A DNA stretch of 64,000 bases from JAVVEZ01 sp032250895. GTDB lineage: Bacteria > Pseudomonadota > Gammaproteobacteria > Pseudomonadales > Pseudohongiellaceae. The stretch's first letter is position 1; every line of letters begins with the position of its first letter. Made by a program: the position numbers and the translations under genes. The notes beneath the pieces were generated by a model. The model was not told where the DNA came from, made no database searches, and was given only the letters and a program-made list of their open reading frames with translations. Location: assembly GCA_032250895.1 (NCBI GenBank), contig JAVVEZ010000004.1, positions 1 through 64,000 on the forward strand. The letters are read 5' to 3'. Positions 9,823-18,162 of this stretch are shown in pieces.

Positions 9823-10608
9823 ATGACACAGGCACCAATTGCTGAACCGGCGTTTCCCGGGCTTTTTGAAGCCATGGGCGCCTGGTTCGAATCTCCGCTG
9901 GGCAGGGAACTGTTGAAAACGGAGTCAAGCTTGCTGGAGTCGCTGCTGCTCAGGCGCTTTGGTTATCACCTGCTTCAGGTGGGCTGCAGCAATATCGCCA
10001 TGTACGGCAGCAGCCCGATCGGGCACAAGTTCTCTCTCGTTCCCGACCCTCACAACGCCTTGCATATGGCTGTTGCCAAGGTTGAGGCACTGCCCCTGGC
10101 CAGTGAGTCGATCGATCTGGTGCTGCTGCACCATGCCCTGGATTTTTCCGGTAATCAACACCAGTTGTTGCGCGAGGCATCCCGGATTCTCATTGCCGGT
10201 GGTCATATTCTGATCGTCGGTTTCAATCCTCTCAGCAGTTGGGGTATTCGCAACAAAATCCCCTGGCAGGAAAGAATACCCTGGAACGCCAGACTCTTGA
10301 GTACTCTTCGAATCAGCGACTGGCTCAAGTTGCTGGATTTCCAGGTGGAACGCATCGATTATGGTGCCTATTTCCTACCCTGGAACAATTCCAGAGCGGT
10401 GCGTTATTCGGCACTGATAAACACGCCTGCTGCCCGCTTGAACTGGCCTACGGGGGGTATTTATGTGATTTCTGCAAAAAAACAGCGTGCCCCTTTGACG
10501 CCCATTCGCAATGAGTGGAAGACATTTCCTGTTGCTGTGGGTCTGCCGGTTACAGACAATGTCGCAGGCGTGTCAAATATCCATAGTCAATCCCAACAGC
10601 AAGAGTGA
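9823..10608 (+). CDS. SAM-dependent methyltransferase, class I-like
   Basis: A 261-residue protein with a Rossmann-type methyltransferase pattern: LLQVGCS at the first strand, then the acidic loop, LPLASESIDLVLLHH and the RILIAGGHILIVGFNP strand. The glycine-rich SAM loop is degenerate (VGCSNIAM). The substrate is unknown. The ATG at 9823 was preferred to in-frame codons upstream, which would run into the divergent gloB promoter region. The gloB-methyltransferase-rnhA-dnaQ order is, as I recall, also seen in Pseudomonas. The gene ends 2 bp before the rnhA ATG, so the two are probably co-translated. Confidence 0.85.
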   Translation: MTQAPIAEPAFPGLFEAMGAWFESPLGRELLKTESSLLESLLLRRFGYHLLQVGCSNIAMYGSSPIGHKFSLVPDPHNALHMAVAKVEALPLASESIDLVLLHHALDFSGNQHQLLREASRILIAGGHILIVGFNPLSSWGIRNKIPWQERIPWNARLLSTLRISDWLKLLDFQVERIDYGAYFLPWNNSRAVRYSALINTPAARLNWPTGGIYVISAKKQRAPLTPIRNEWKTFPVAVGLPVTDNVAGVSNIHSQSQQQE

Positions 10609-10610
10609 GT

Positions 10611-11069
10611 ATGAGTTCCAGGTCGAAAAAGGAGGATGGTGTTCCTGTCAAAATTTTTACTGATGGTGCCTGCCGTGGCAATCCGGGGCCTGGTGGCTGG
10701 GGGGCACTTCTACAATATGCCGACAAAGAAAAGCGCCTGTATGGCGGCGAAAGCAATACCACCAATAACAGGATGGAGCTCACCGCAGTCATCAAGGCGC
10801 TGGCCTGCCTGAAGCGCCCCTGCAAGGTAAGCGTCACTACAGACTCGAAATACGTACTGCAAGGCATGACCGAGTGGCTGGCAAACTGGAAGCGCAAAGG
10901 CTGGAAAACAGCCAGCCGGAAACCGGTCATGAATGCGGATCTGTGGCAGGAACTTGAGCAGCAGGCTTCCCCTCACGAAATCGACTGGCACTGGGTCAAA
11001 GGTCACAGTGGCCACGCTGAAAATGAAGTGGCTGACCAATTGGCCAATCGCGGCATAGATGAACTCTGA
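10611..11069 (+). CDS. rnhA: Ribonuclease HI
   Basis: Degrades the RNA strand of RNA-DNA hybrids. The catalytic acidic residues are visible in the order FTDGACRGNPGPGGWG (Asp18), NRMELTA (Glu), TTDSKYV (Asp) and NEVADQLA (Asp), with His in KGHSGH. The basic handle is in WKRKGWKTASRKPV. The 152 residues fit the family. A GTG at 10605 overlapping the upstream stop is possible, but the ATG at 10611 has the better-placed AAGAG site. Confidence 0.97.
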   Translation: MSSRSKKEDGVPVKIFTDGACRGNPGPGGWGALLQYADKEKRLYGGESNTTNNRMELTAVIKALACLKRPCKVSVTTDSKYVLQGMTEWLANWKRKGWKTASRKPVMNADLWQELEQQASPHEIDWHWVKGHSGHAENEVADQLANRGIDEL

Positions 11070-11180
11070 ATGGTAAAGACACGGCTTGTTCAGGCTTTCC
11101 TGGCTTTACATCCATGCCGAATCTGCTTTAATTCAGTGCTGTGAGCAGGCTAAAAAAACCTTCAGGAAAACGGAACAGAC

Positions 11181-11888
11181 ATGCGACAGGTAGTACTGGA
11201 TACTGAAACGACGGGGCTGATCCACGAACAGGGCCACCGGATTGTGGAAATTGGCTGTGTCGAGCTGATCAATCGACGATTGACCGGCAAGCATCTGCAT
11301 GTTTATCTGAACCCGGAGCGGGAAGTGGAAGCCGCGGCTCTGGAAGTGCATGGCCTCAGCAACGAATTTCTTGCTGACAAACCGCTGTTTTCTGCCATTG
11401 CCAGAGACTTTGTAAACTTTATCAGCGGCGCGGAATTGCTTATCCACAACGCGCCCTTCGACCTGGGCTTTCTCGACCATGAGCTGAGTGCACTGGCACA
11501 GGGTTTCAAGCCGATCACCGAGTATTGCACAGTACTCGATACCCTGGTAATGGCGCGCAAAAAACATCCCGGACAGAAGAACAACCTGGATGCTCTGTGC
11601 AAGCGCTATGGTGTGGACAATACTCAACGCGAGCTCCATGGCGCCTTGCTTGATGCAGAGATTCTGGCAGACGTTTATCTGATGATGACGGGGGGACAGT
11701 CCAGTCTTTCCCTGGGCTATGGCAATGCGGAAAACAGCAGTACCGGTGCAGCGCTGCGCCGCGTTTCCGAAGATCGTCCTCCCTTGAGGGTCATACGGGC
11801 CAATGACGACGAACTACAGGCTCATGCTGGCTGTCTGCAGGAAATAGACAGGGTCAGCGACAGTGGCTGTCTGTGGCTTAAACCCTGA
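11181..11888 (+). CDS. dnaQ: DNA polymerase III epsilon subunit (proofreading exonuclease)
   Basis: 3'-5' exonuclease that proofreads for the replicative polymerase. The DEDDh active site is visible: Asp7 and Glu9 in VLDTETTGL, Asp in HNAPFDLGFLDHE, and the His/Asp pair in HGALLDAEILADVY. The C-terminal tail after about residue 180 should bind the polymerase alpha subunit. The 235 residues are normal. It follows rnhA by 111 bp, the classic rnhA-dnaQ pairing, although here the two genes point the same way. Confidence 0.97.
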   Translation: MRQVVLDTETTGLIHEQGHRIVEIGCVELINRRLTGKHLHVYLNPEREVEAAALEVHGLSNEFLADKPLFSAIARDFVNFISGAELLIHNAPFDLGFLDHELSALAQGFKPITEYCTVLDTLVMARKKHPGQKNNLDALCKRYGVDNTQRELHGALLDAEILADVYLMMTGGQSSLSLGYGNAENSSTGAALRRVSEDRPPLRVIRANDDELQAHAGCLQEIDRVSDSGCLWLKP

Positions 11889-11926
11889 TCGGATACCGGT
11901 TTTTTATTTATATTATGGAGTAAGGT

Positions 11927-12991
11927 GTGACAGATTTTTTTTCAGCGTATGGCTTGTTTCTGGCGAAAACCGTGACCTTGGTAGCTGCCTTGTTGTTTGT
12001 CATGGCAGCGGCGGCAGCCAACAGGCAGAAGGGGAAAAAAGCCGAGAAAGGCACACTGCTCATTACGCATCTGAACAAGGAAATCGATGCATTGCGCGAT
12101 GAGATCAGACAGGCGGTGCAGGATAAGGACGTTTTTAAACGTGAAGTCAAGGCAGAAAAAAAACAACAGAAAATGGAACACAGAGCCCGAAAAAAGTCCA
12201 TGACAGGCGATGCTCCTGCGGACACAGATAAAAAACGTGTTTATGTCATTGACTTTGAAGGGGATACCAAGGCTTCTGAAGTAGACAGTATGCGCAAGGT
12301 CATCACCGCTGTTTTGGCCGTTGCCCGCCCTGGTCTGGACGAAGTACTGCTGCGTCTGGAAAGCACTGGCGGCATGGTTCACTCCTATGGTCTGGCCGCA
12401 TCCCAACTGGAGCGCATTCGCCATCACCAGATTCGACTGACGATCTGTGTTGATAAGGTGGCTGCCAGTGGCGGTTACATGATGGCCTGCCTGGGTGACA
12501 GGATTTTTGCCGCTCCCTTTGCCATTCTGGGTTCGGTCGGGGTTCTGATGCAGTTGCCCAATTTTCATCGCCTGCTCAAGGATAACAAAGTCGATTTTGA
12601 GATGATCACCGCAGGTGAATATAAGCGTACATTGACCATTTTTGGCGAAAATACGGAAAAAGGCCGTGAAAAAATGGAGGAAGATATTCAGGATGTACAT
12701 ATCCTCTTCAAGGACTTCATCCGCAGTCAGAGACCGGCACTGGATGTTGATAAAATCGCCACCGGTGAAACCTGGTTTGGCACCAGAGCACTGGCCTTGA
12801 ACCTGGTGGATGAACTGAAAACGAGCGATGAATGTATTCTGACAGCCTGTGCCGATGCCGATGTCTTTGGCGTCGTTTATCAGCAGAAAAAGAATCTCAG
12901 TGAGCGGCTGAACGCAGTGCTTGAACATTCCATTGTGGGCGCCCTGTCAAACTGGGTTCAGAAAGTGAGCAAAACCCGGTATTTTTCCTGA
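11927..12991 (+). CDS. sohB: Inner-membrane S49-family protease SohB
   Basis: Probable membrane-bound serine protease of the SppA/SohB family. One membrane segment at about residues 7-28 is followed by a charged coiled region (about 30-95) and the S49 peptidase domain. The likely nucleophile is Ser in KVAASGGYMMA, with the general-base Lys in the AGEYKRTLT region. The 354 residues match SohB. It starts at GTG after TATTATGGAGTAAG, which holds a good ribosome-binding site. Confidence 0.93.
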   Translation: MTDFFSAYGLFLAKTVTLVAALLFVMAAAAANRQKGKKAEKGTLLITHLNKEIDALRDEIRQAVQDKDVFKREVKAEKKQQKMEHRARKKSMTGDAPADTDKKRVYVIDFEGDTKASEVDSMRKVITAVLAVARPGLDEVLLRLESTGGMVHSYGLAASQLERIRHHQIRLTICVDKVAASGGYMMACLGDRIFAAPFAILGSVGVLMQLPNFHRLLKDNKVDFEMITAGEYKRTLTIFGENTEKGREKMEEDIQDVHILFKDFIRSQRPALDVDKIATGETWFGTRALALNLVDELKTSDECILTACADADVFGVVYQQKKNLSERLNAVLEHSIVGALSNWVQKVSKTRYFS

Positions 12992-13056
12992 AAACATCGG
13001 CATAAACCCTCTGCCATCATTCCTGTGAAGACGGGGACCAGGCATTGATTTCACGG

Positions 13057-13072
13057 CTCGGCCTTCGCCGAG
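13057..13072. repeat. Stem-loop between convergent sohB and DUF934 gene
   Basis: CTCGGC-CTTC-GCCGAG forms a 6-bp stem with a tetraloop. It lies in the 135-bp gap between two convergent genes. No T-run follows on either strand, so terminator function is only possible. The flanking GTGACGGG resembles the edge of REP-type repeats. Confidence 0.4.
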
Positions 13073-13126
13073 GTGACGGGTTGTTCAGATCCAGAAGTGG
13101 TGGGTTGTTCAAAACTTCCCTGTAAA

Positions 13127-13627
13127 TCAACGCCTGCGGAACAAAGGTGCCGGCTCTGCGATGGTGCTTTGATAGCTGGTGGCAAAATCGCTGAAGGCAG
13201 CAAGAGCGTCGGCTTCCTTTACCCCATCCTGCACGTCGAAGGCATCAAAGCCACAGCGTTTCATATAGAACAATTGATCGCGCAGGACATCACCAATGGC
13301 TCTCAGTTCTCCCTGATAGTGATAGTGGTGACGCAGTATGAATGCGGAAGAATAGCTGCGACCGTCAGCAAAGGCAGGAAAATTGAGCGCGATCAGGGGC
13401 AGCTCCGACAGATGTTCAGCAAGTAATTCCGGTGATTGTCCGGCATCGAGCCAGACCCCGATGGTCTTTCCAGACGCGATGAAGGCCTCTCTGTTTTCCA
13501 GCCATAACGAAGCCGGTACAAGCAGGTTGGCGCTCTGACGATCGAGGCTGCCGGCCAGGGTTTCATCCCTGCCGATCAGCTCCCAGGGATTGGCAATGAC
13601 GGCGCCATCTTTAATCAGCTTTGGCAT
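13127..13627 (-). CDS. DUF934 protein, sulfite-reductase partner
   Basis: A 166-residue protein of the DUF934 family, often annotated as an oxidoreductase probably involved in sulfite reduction. It begins MPKLIKDG and ends with RFRRR-like basic residues. The start codon overlaps the end of the upstream hemoprotein gene by 17 bp, so the two are translationally coupled. No cofactor motif is evident. Constant pairing with cysI-type genes suggests an accessory role in assembly or electron transfer, but the mechanism is not established. Confidence 0.88.
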   Translation of the reverse strand: MPKLIKDGAVIANPWELIGRDETLAGSLDRQSANLLVPASLWLENREAFIASGKTIGVWLDAGQSPELLAEHLSELPLIALNFPAFADGRSYSSAFILRHHYHYQGELRAIGDVLRDQLFYMKRCGFDAFDVQDGVKEADALAAFSDFATSYQSTIAEPAPLFRRR

Positions 13628-15269
13628 AGACGTATTCCTTGAAAGGCTCCATTCCGATACGATGGTAGGTCTGAATGAACTCCTCACCTTCCTGCCGTTG
13701 CTGTTGATAGACCGTCAGAATCTTGTCAATCACCGCCGGGATGTCTTCCTGGGCAAAGGAGGGACCCATTATTTTCCCGAGGGCGGTCTCACGGTCTGCC
13801 GAGCCACCCAGGGAAATCTGATAGAACTCTTCGCCTTTCTTGTCGACACCCAGAATACCGATATTGCCCACGTGGTGATGGCCACAGGCGTTCATACAGC
13901 CCGAGATATTGAGTGAAATATTGCCAATATCCTTCAATGTTTCAAAATCATTGAAGCGACGTTGAATCGACTCGGCAATGGGAATGGACTTGGCATTGGC
14001 CAGAGAACAGAAATCGCCCCCCGGACAGCAGATGATGTCATTCAGCAAACCCAGGTAAGGCGTCGCCAGGCTATGGGATTTCAGGGCCCGGTAGAGGGCG
14101 GGCAGGTCTGTGAGGCGAACATCGGTCAGCACCAGGTTTTGCTCATGACTGACACGCAACTCACCAAAGCTGTAGCGCTCGGCCAGGTCGGCGATAAACT
14201 CCATCTGCTGGTCGGTGACATCCCCGGGGGCAATGCCGGTTTCTTTCAGGCACAGCGTGACTATTCGGTAACCGGGTTGTTTATGTGCCTGTACGTTGCG
14301 TTCCACCCAATGATTGAAGAGGAGATCCGTGGTCATGCAGGCATCGAAGCTGGCGTCCTGATCTGGCAGATTCTCATAGTCAGGTGGCGTGAAGTAACGC
14401 TTGCAGCGCTGAACTTCGGCTTCGTTCAGGGTTGCCGGGCCATTTTCCAGATAGCTCCATTCCTTCTCCACCTTGTCCCGGAAAACATCCACACCCAGCT
14501 CTTTTACCAGAATCTTGATTCTGGCCTTGTATTTGTTGTCACGACGGCCTTCCCGATTGTAGATGCGCAGGATGGCATCGAGATAGCTCAGCAAGTGCTG
14601 CCAGGGCAGAAATTCACGAATGACCTGGCCGATGACAGGGGTGCGGCCGAGACCGCCACCGACCAACACCTGAAAGCCCAGGTTGCCACTGCTGTCGTTT
14701 AGCAGATAAAGACCAATGTCATGGACCTGAGTGGCGGCCTGATCGGTTTGGGTGCCGCACACGGCAATTTTGAACTTGCGTGGAAGAAAGGCAAATTCGG
14801 GATGGAAAGTGGACCACTGCCGGATAATCTCGCACCAGGGGCGGCTGTCTTCAATCTCATCGGCGGCGACCCCGGCAAATTGATCGGTCGTGGTGTTGCG
14901 AATGCAGTTCCCGCTGGTTTGAATGGAGTGCATGCTGACTTCGGACAGTTCGGCCAGAATGTCGGGCACCTGCTCCAGTTTGGGCCAGTGATACTGGATA
15001 TTTTGACGAGTCGAAAAATGAGCATAGCCCTTGTCGTAATCACGGCTGATGGACGCAAGCTTGCGGAGCTGAGTGCTGGAGAGACAACCATAGGGGATGG
15101 CGACCCGCAGCATGGGAGCCAGACGCTGGATATAGAGGCCATTTTGCAGGCGCAAGGGTCTGAACTGATCTTCGCTCAAATCACCGCCAAGAAAGCGCCG
15201 GGTCTGATCACGGTATTGGGCCACACGGTCCTCCAACATCCGGTGATCATATTGATCATATACATACAT
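13611..15269 (-). CDS. cysI: Siroheme/4Fe-4S sulfite (or nitrite) reductase hemoprotein
   Basis: Assimilatory six-electron reductase of the NirA/CysI superfamily, expected to reduce sulfite to sulfide. Two ferredoxin-like half-domains alternate with siroheme domains. The cluster cysteines are in CCPGGDFC and, about 45 residues later, in SGCMNACGHHH. The 552 residues fit the Pseudomonas-type enzyme, which works without a classical CysJ flavoprotein in the same operon. The upstream gap to 15442 is AT-rich with a divergent promoter region. Nitrite as substrate cannot be excluded from sequence alone. Confidence 0.92.
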   Translation of the reverse strand: MYVYDQYDHRMLEDRVAQYRDQTRRFLGGDLSEDQFRPLRLQNGLYIQRLAPMLRVAIPYGCLSSTQLRKLASISRDYDKGYAHFSTRQNIQYHWPKLEQVPDILAELSEVSMHSIQTSGNCIRNTTTDQFAGVAADEIEDSRPWCEIIRQWSTFHPEFAFLPRKFKIAVCGTQTDQAATQVHDIGLYLLNDSSGNLGFQVLVGGGLGRTPVIGQVIREFLPWQHLLSYLDAILRIYNREGRRDNKYKARIKILVKELGVDVFRDKVEKEWSYLENGPATLNEAEVQRCKRYFTPPDYENLPDQDASFDACMTTDLLFNHWVERNVQAHKQPGYRIVTLCLKETGIAPGDVTDQQMEFIADLAERYSFGELRVSHEQNLVLTDVRLTDLPALYRALKSHSLATPYLGLLNDIICCPGGDFCSLANAKSIPIAESIQRRFNDFETLKDIGNISLNISGCMNACGHHHVGNIGILGVDKKGEEFYQISLGGSADRETALGKIMGPSFAQEDIPAVIDKILTVYQQQRQEGEEFIQTYHRIGMEPFKEYVYAKAD

Positions 15270-15377
15270 GCTAGCTAACTCACTGATTCCGGGCTTTGTG
15301 GGTCAAACCCGCGAGAAAATTTCAGGGGCTGAATGATACTATTTTAGTGGCGGGGTGACGAGATATTTAGGCTTTCC

Positions 15378-15405
15378 TTGCTTATTCTTCAGAAGGTATT
15401 AAAAT
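15378..15405 (+). promoter_or_regulatory. Candidate promoter of the 41-residue ORF
   Basis: TTGCTT (15378-15383) and TAAAAT (15400-15405) are spaced by 16 bp and end 37 bp before the start codon of the small ORF. The match to consensus is moderate. Confidence 0.4.
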
Positions 15406-15442
15406 TCCTGTTTGTTTCAACATTCATCCAACAGGATTCTCC

Positions 15443-15568
15443 ATGAGCGACAACACTGCAAACAATAGCTCTGCCAATGAGGCAGACAGCCGAGCCGATG
15501 CGCTGGCTGCGCTGGCGCTGGTGCTGATCACTGTGTCAGCCATTGTTTTCTTCGTCAGCCATCAGTAA
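15443..15568 (+). CDS. Small single-pass membrane protein, 41 residues
   Basis: An ATG preceded by ACAGGATTCTCC encodes 41 residues. A hydrophilic, Asn/Ser/Ala-rich N-terminal half (about residues 1-20) is followed by one strongly hydrophobic helix (about 22-38, including ALVLITVSAIVFFV) and a short tail SHQ. I do not recognise a family. It has a plausible promoter and ends 4 bp before the stop of the convergent DUF2970 gene. The coherent polar-then-membrane layout supports a real gene, although small hydrophobic ORFs can arise by chance. Confidence 0.6.
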   Translation: MSDNTANNSSANEADSRADALAALALVLITVSAIVFFVSHQ

Positions 15569-15571
15569 GCA

Positions 15572-15796
15572 TCAGGCCAGCACCAGCTTCACCACCAGAA
15601 TCAGGCCCAGTACAAACATGGCCGTAAATATGAATGCGGCAATGGCAAAGGCAAGGAATTTGCCTTTGGCGAAGTCACGCTCCAGATTCTTCTTGTTCTG
15701 TACGCCGAAACTGGCTTGAATGACACTGAGGATGACACGCCAGAAAGGAATGCTCTCGTTATGTTCCTCTTTGCTTCCGGAATTATCCTGATTCAC
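15572..15796 (-). CDS. DUF2970 small membrane protein
   Basis: A 74-residue protein resembling the DUF2970 family: a short polar N-terminus, WRVILSVIQASFGVQ, a basic NLERDFAKGK stretch, and one C-terminal membrane helix (about residues 50-72). I set the start at GTG (15796), which has AAGGG eight bases upstream. Longer versions with upstream ATG codons add about 58 residues that do not resemble the family. The function is unknown. It lies divergently from nfuA. Confidence 0.75.
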   Translation of the reverse strand: MNQDNSGSKEEHNESIPFWRVILSVIQASFGVQNKKNLERDFAKGKFLAFAIAAFIFTAMFVLGLILVVKLVLA

Positions 15797-15974
15797 AATG
15801 TGGCCCTTATCTGATTGGCTAGCTGCTGACACAAAGTGCAGCACAGGTGTATATTGTACACCCGGGGCGATCATCCCGTAATGTCCGCTTTGCGGCAGGG
15901 ACAGCAGCGCAGGATGTTTGTAGGCAAGCTGAACCCCATCTGAAGGTCTGAATACACAGTTACAGGTCAACCCT

Positions 15975-16556
15975 ATGATAGAAATTACAGAATCCGGTCA
16001 GAGTTATCTGCAGGAATTATTGCAAAAACAGAATTGCGAAGGTATTGCCATCCGGGTTTTTGTTCTCGATGGCGGCACTCCCAAGGCTGAGACCTGCATT
16101 GCATTCTGTCGGCCCGGCGAACAGGAAGCAGACGATGAGGCTGTCGAATACAAAGGGTTCACAGCATTCATCGAACACAAGAGCAAGGCCTATCTTGAAG
16201 AGGCCGTGGTCGATTTCGCCAGAGACAGCATGGGCGGACAGCTCACCATCAGGGCTCCCAATTCCCGCATGCCCAGAATCAATGATGACAGCCCCCTGGC
16301 CGATCGCGTCAACTACATTCTTTACAATGAGATCAATCCCGGGTTGGCCGCACACGGCGGGCATGTCACATTGGAAGAGCTGACCGAGGACAATATCGTG
16401 GTCCTGAAATTCGGTGGCGGTTGCCAGGGTTGTGGCATGGTGGATGCCACGCTCAAGGATGGGGTCGAAAAAACCTTGATGGGGCAGCTGCCACAGATCC
16501 GGCAGGTGCGTGATATTACCGATCACAGTATCCAGGAAAATGCCTACTACAAGTAG
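15975..16556 (+). CDS. nfuA: Fe/S biogenesis protein NfuA
   Basis: Carrier that delivers 4Fe-4S clusters to client enzymes. The N-terminal A-type-like domain (about 1-100) lacks most A-type cysteines, as in other NfuA proteins. The C-terminal Nfu domain carries the cluster ligands Cys150 and Cys153 in GGGCQGCG. The 193 residues match E. coli NfuA. It is followed after 6 bp by the thioinosine phosphorylase gene, so the two are probably co-transcribed. Confidence 0.97.
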   Translation: MIEITESGQSYLQELLQKQNCEGIAIRVFVLDGGTPKAETCIAFCRPGEQEADDEAVEYKGFTAFIEHKSKAYLEEAVVDFARDSMGGQLTIRAPNSRMPRINDDSPLADRVNYILYNEINPGLAAHGGHVTLEELTEDNIVVLKFGGGCQGCGMVDATLKDGVEKTLMGQLPQIRQVRDITDHSIQENAYYK

Positions 16557-16562
16557 GATGCC

Positions 16563-17327
16563 ATGATGGTGGCTTCCAGTCTCGGCATCATTGGTGGCAG
16601 TGGCTTGTACAGTGTCACTGCGCGACCCGATATACGGATCGAAAAGCTGCCTACACCTTACTCTTCCGATCCGGTTCAACTCCATCTGGAGCAGGCGGAT
16701 GGACGGGACTTTTGGTTTATCCCCAGGCATGGCAAGAATCATTCCATCCCTCCCCATCGAATCAATTACCGGGCCAATATGTGGGCACTGAAAGAAGTCG
16801 GTGTCAGCAGACTTGTCGCCGTCAATGCTGTCGGTGCCATACAGGAGGGCTTGCTTGCCGGGGCCATCGTGCTTCCGGATCAGCTCATCGATTATACCTG
16901 GGGTCGTGAGCACAGCTATTTTGACGGGCTGGATTCCTTGCAGAATCATGTCGACTTCACGTTTCCCTATGACACTGACCTGGCCAGAATCATCAGTCAG
17001 AGCTGTCATGCGTTGAAGATTCCGGTTCATCAGACCGGTGTGTACGGCTGCACCCAGGGGCCGCGCCTGGAAACAGCGGCAGAAGTGCGGAAACTGAAGA
17101 ATGACGGCTGTGATATCGTCGGCATGACCGGAATGCCGGAAGCCGCTCTGGCGCGCGAGTTGGACCTGCGCTACAGCTGCCTGGCCCTGGTGGTCAATCG
17201 TGCGGCGGGACTTGATGCAAACCCGATCACGATGGCGCAGATACAGGCTGCCCTGGATCAGGGCCTCGATGATGTCCGCCGTATCATCTTTGCCAGTCTG
17301 CCCCTGCTGTTGGACCCGGCTACCTGA
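16563..17327 (+). CDS. S-methyl-5'-thioinosine phosphorylase (MTAP family)
   Basis: Purine nucleoside phosphorylase family member that acts on a methylthio-nucleoside in methionine salvage. The N-terminal phosphate-binding motif GIIGGSGLYS, the RHGKNHSIPPHRINYRAN segment and TQGPRLETAAEVR are family hallmarks. I prefer methylthioinosine over methylthioadenosine because the Pseudomonas homologue next to csiV and mfd has that activity, as I recall. Residue-level specificity was not tested here. The 254 residues are normal. It converges with csiV over a 13-bp gap. Confidence 0.88.
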   Translation: MMVASSLGIIGGSGLYSVTARPDIRIEKLPTPYSSDPVQLHLEQADGRDFWFIPRHGKNHSIPPHRINYRANMWALKEVGVSRLVAVNAVGAIQEGLLAGAIVLPDQLIDYTWGREHSYFDGLDSLQNHVDFTFPYDTDLARIISQSCHALKIPVHQTGVYGCTQGPRLETAAEVRKLKNDGCDIVGMTGMPEAALARELDLRYSCLALVVNRAAGLDANPITMAQIQAALDQGLDDVRRIIFASLPLLLDPAT

Positions 17328-17340
17328 GTAGAACCGAGGC

Positions 17341-18162
17341 TTACTGTACTTCAGGGTTGAACAGGGCGGGTAACTGATAGGGCCGGATTTCCACGAGCAG
17401 GCCAAAATCCGGATGGTCCAGGTAGTGCAGGGTGCCGCGGGTCATGGCCCGGCTCTGCTCCAGAAAAGCCAGATCGCTGACCGTAAAAATCTCCGGCTGC
17501 AGAACACTGGTGGTTTCTGCCGCAAAGGGCTGAGAGGGCAGGTCCCAGAGCGCCGGGCTGCGTTTGGCAGGGGTGAACGTACTCAGCCAGAGGCGGGCCT
17601 CGAGATCCACCCGATTGACATTGAAACTGAACATGAGGCTGCCTTCCAGTTCATTGTGTGCGCCATAGCGCTCGCCTCCCCGAATGAATACAGCGCTCGT
17701 CTGGCTGCGGTCCAACATGGGTTGTCGCCATGTTGCGTGATATAACAAACGATGTTCAACGGCGTTATCGAGACGGCGGTTATACGTGGCAAATTTGTGA
17801 AACTGGGGGCCCAGTGCGATAAAAGCGTCGCGGCTGAAATCCGGGAGACGAAAATTGTTCGCGGCGGATGAAAATTCTGGGCCTATCGGCAATGAGGGCG
17901 CTGGGATCGAATCTGTGACATCCGGGTTTTCAAAGTCGATCATAAAGGCCGCAGTGGCCGGATGCAGTGCCCTGAGGCGGGCAGGATAACGCAACTTGAC
18001 ATTCTCCGCTACAGTCGTTTCCGTATTGGGCCCATCCTCACCGGCATTGGAAAAAATGCTGACTTCCACTTCATACCAACGATTCCCGTCATAACTGAAA
18101 TCCTGTGCCAGGGCTGCACCGGTAAACAATGTCAGTAGCAAGGTTGTGATATGCCTAGGCAT
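17341..18162 (-). CDS. csiV: CsiV-family exported peptidoglycan-associated protein
   Basis: Exported protein of the CsiV family. The chosen start gives MPRHITTLLLTLFTGAALAQ, a clean signal peptide of about 20 residues. The mature part begins with WYEVEVSIF and contains ARLWLS and a GTLHYLDHPDFGLLVEI segment. In Vibrio, CsiV activates a D-amino-acid-responsive peptidoglycan process; the role here is inferred. The ATG overlaps the mfd stop by 8 bp, so translation is probably coupled to mfd. Length is 273 residues. Confidence 0.85.
   Translation of the reverse strand: MPRHITTLLLTLFTGAALAQDFSYDGNRWYEVEVSIFSNAGEDGPNTETTVAENVKLRYPARLRALHPATAAFMIDFENPDVTDSIPAPSLPIGPEFSSAANNFRLPDFSRDAFIALGPQFHKFATYNRRLDNAVEHRLLYHATWRQPMLDRSQTSAVFIRGGERYGAHNELEGSLMFSFNVNRVDLEARLWLSTFTPAKRSPALWDLPSQPFAAETTSVLQPEIFTVSDLAFLEQSRAMTRGTLHYLDHPDFGLLVEIRPYQLPALFNPEVQ

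Noticed and set aside
16017..17405. 462-codon minus-strand reading frame across nfuA and the thioinosine phosphorylase gene
   Set aside because: It is antisense to two clearly recognised genes and crosses their junction.
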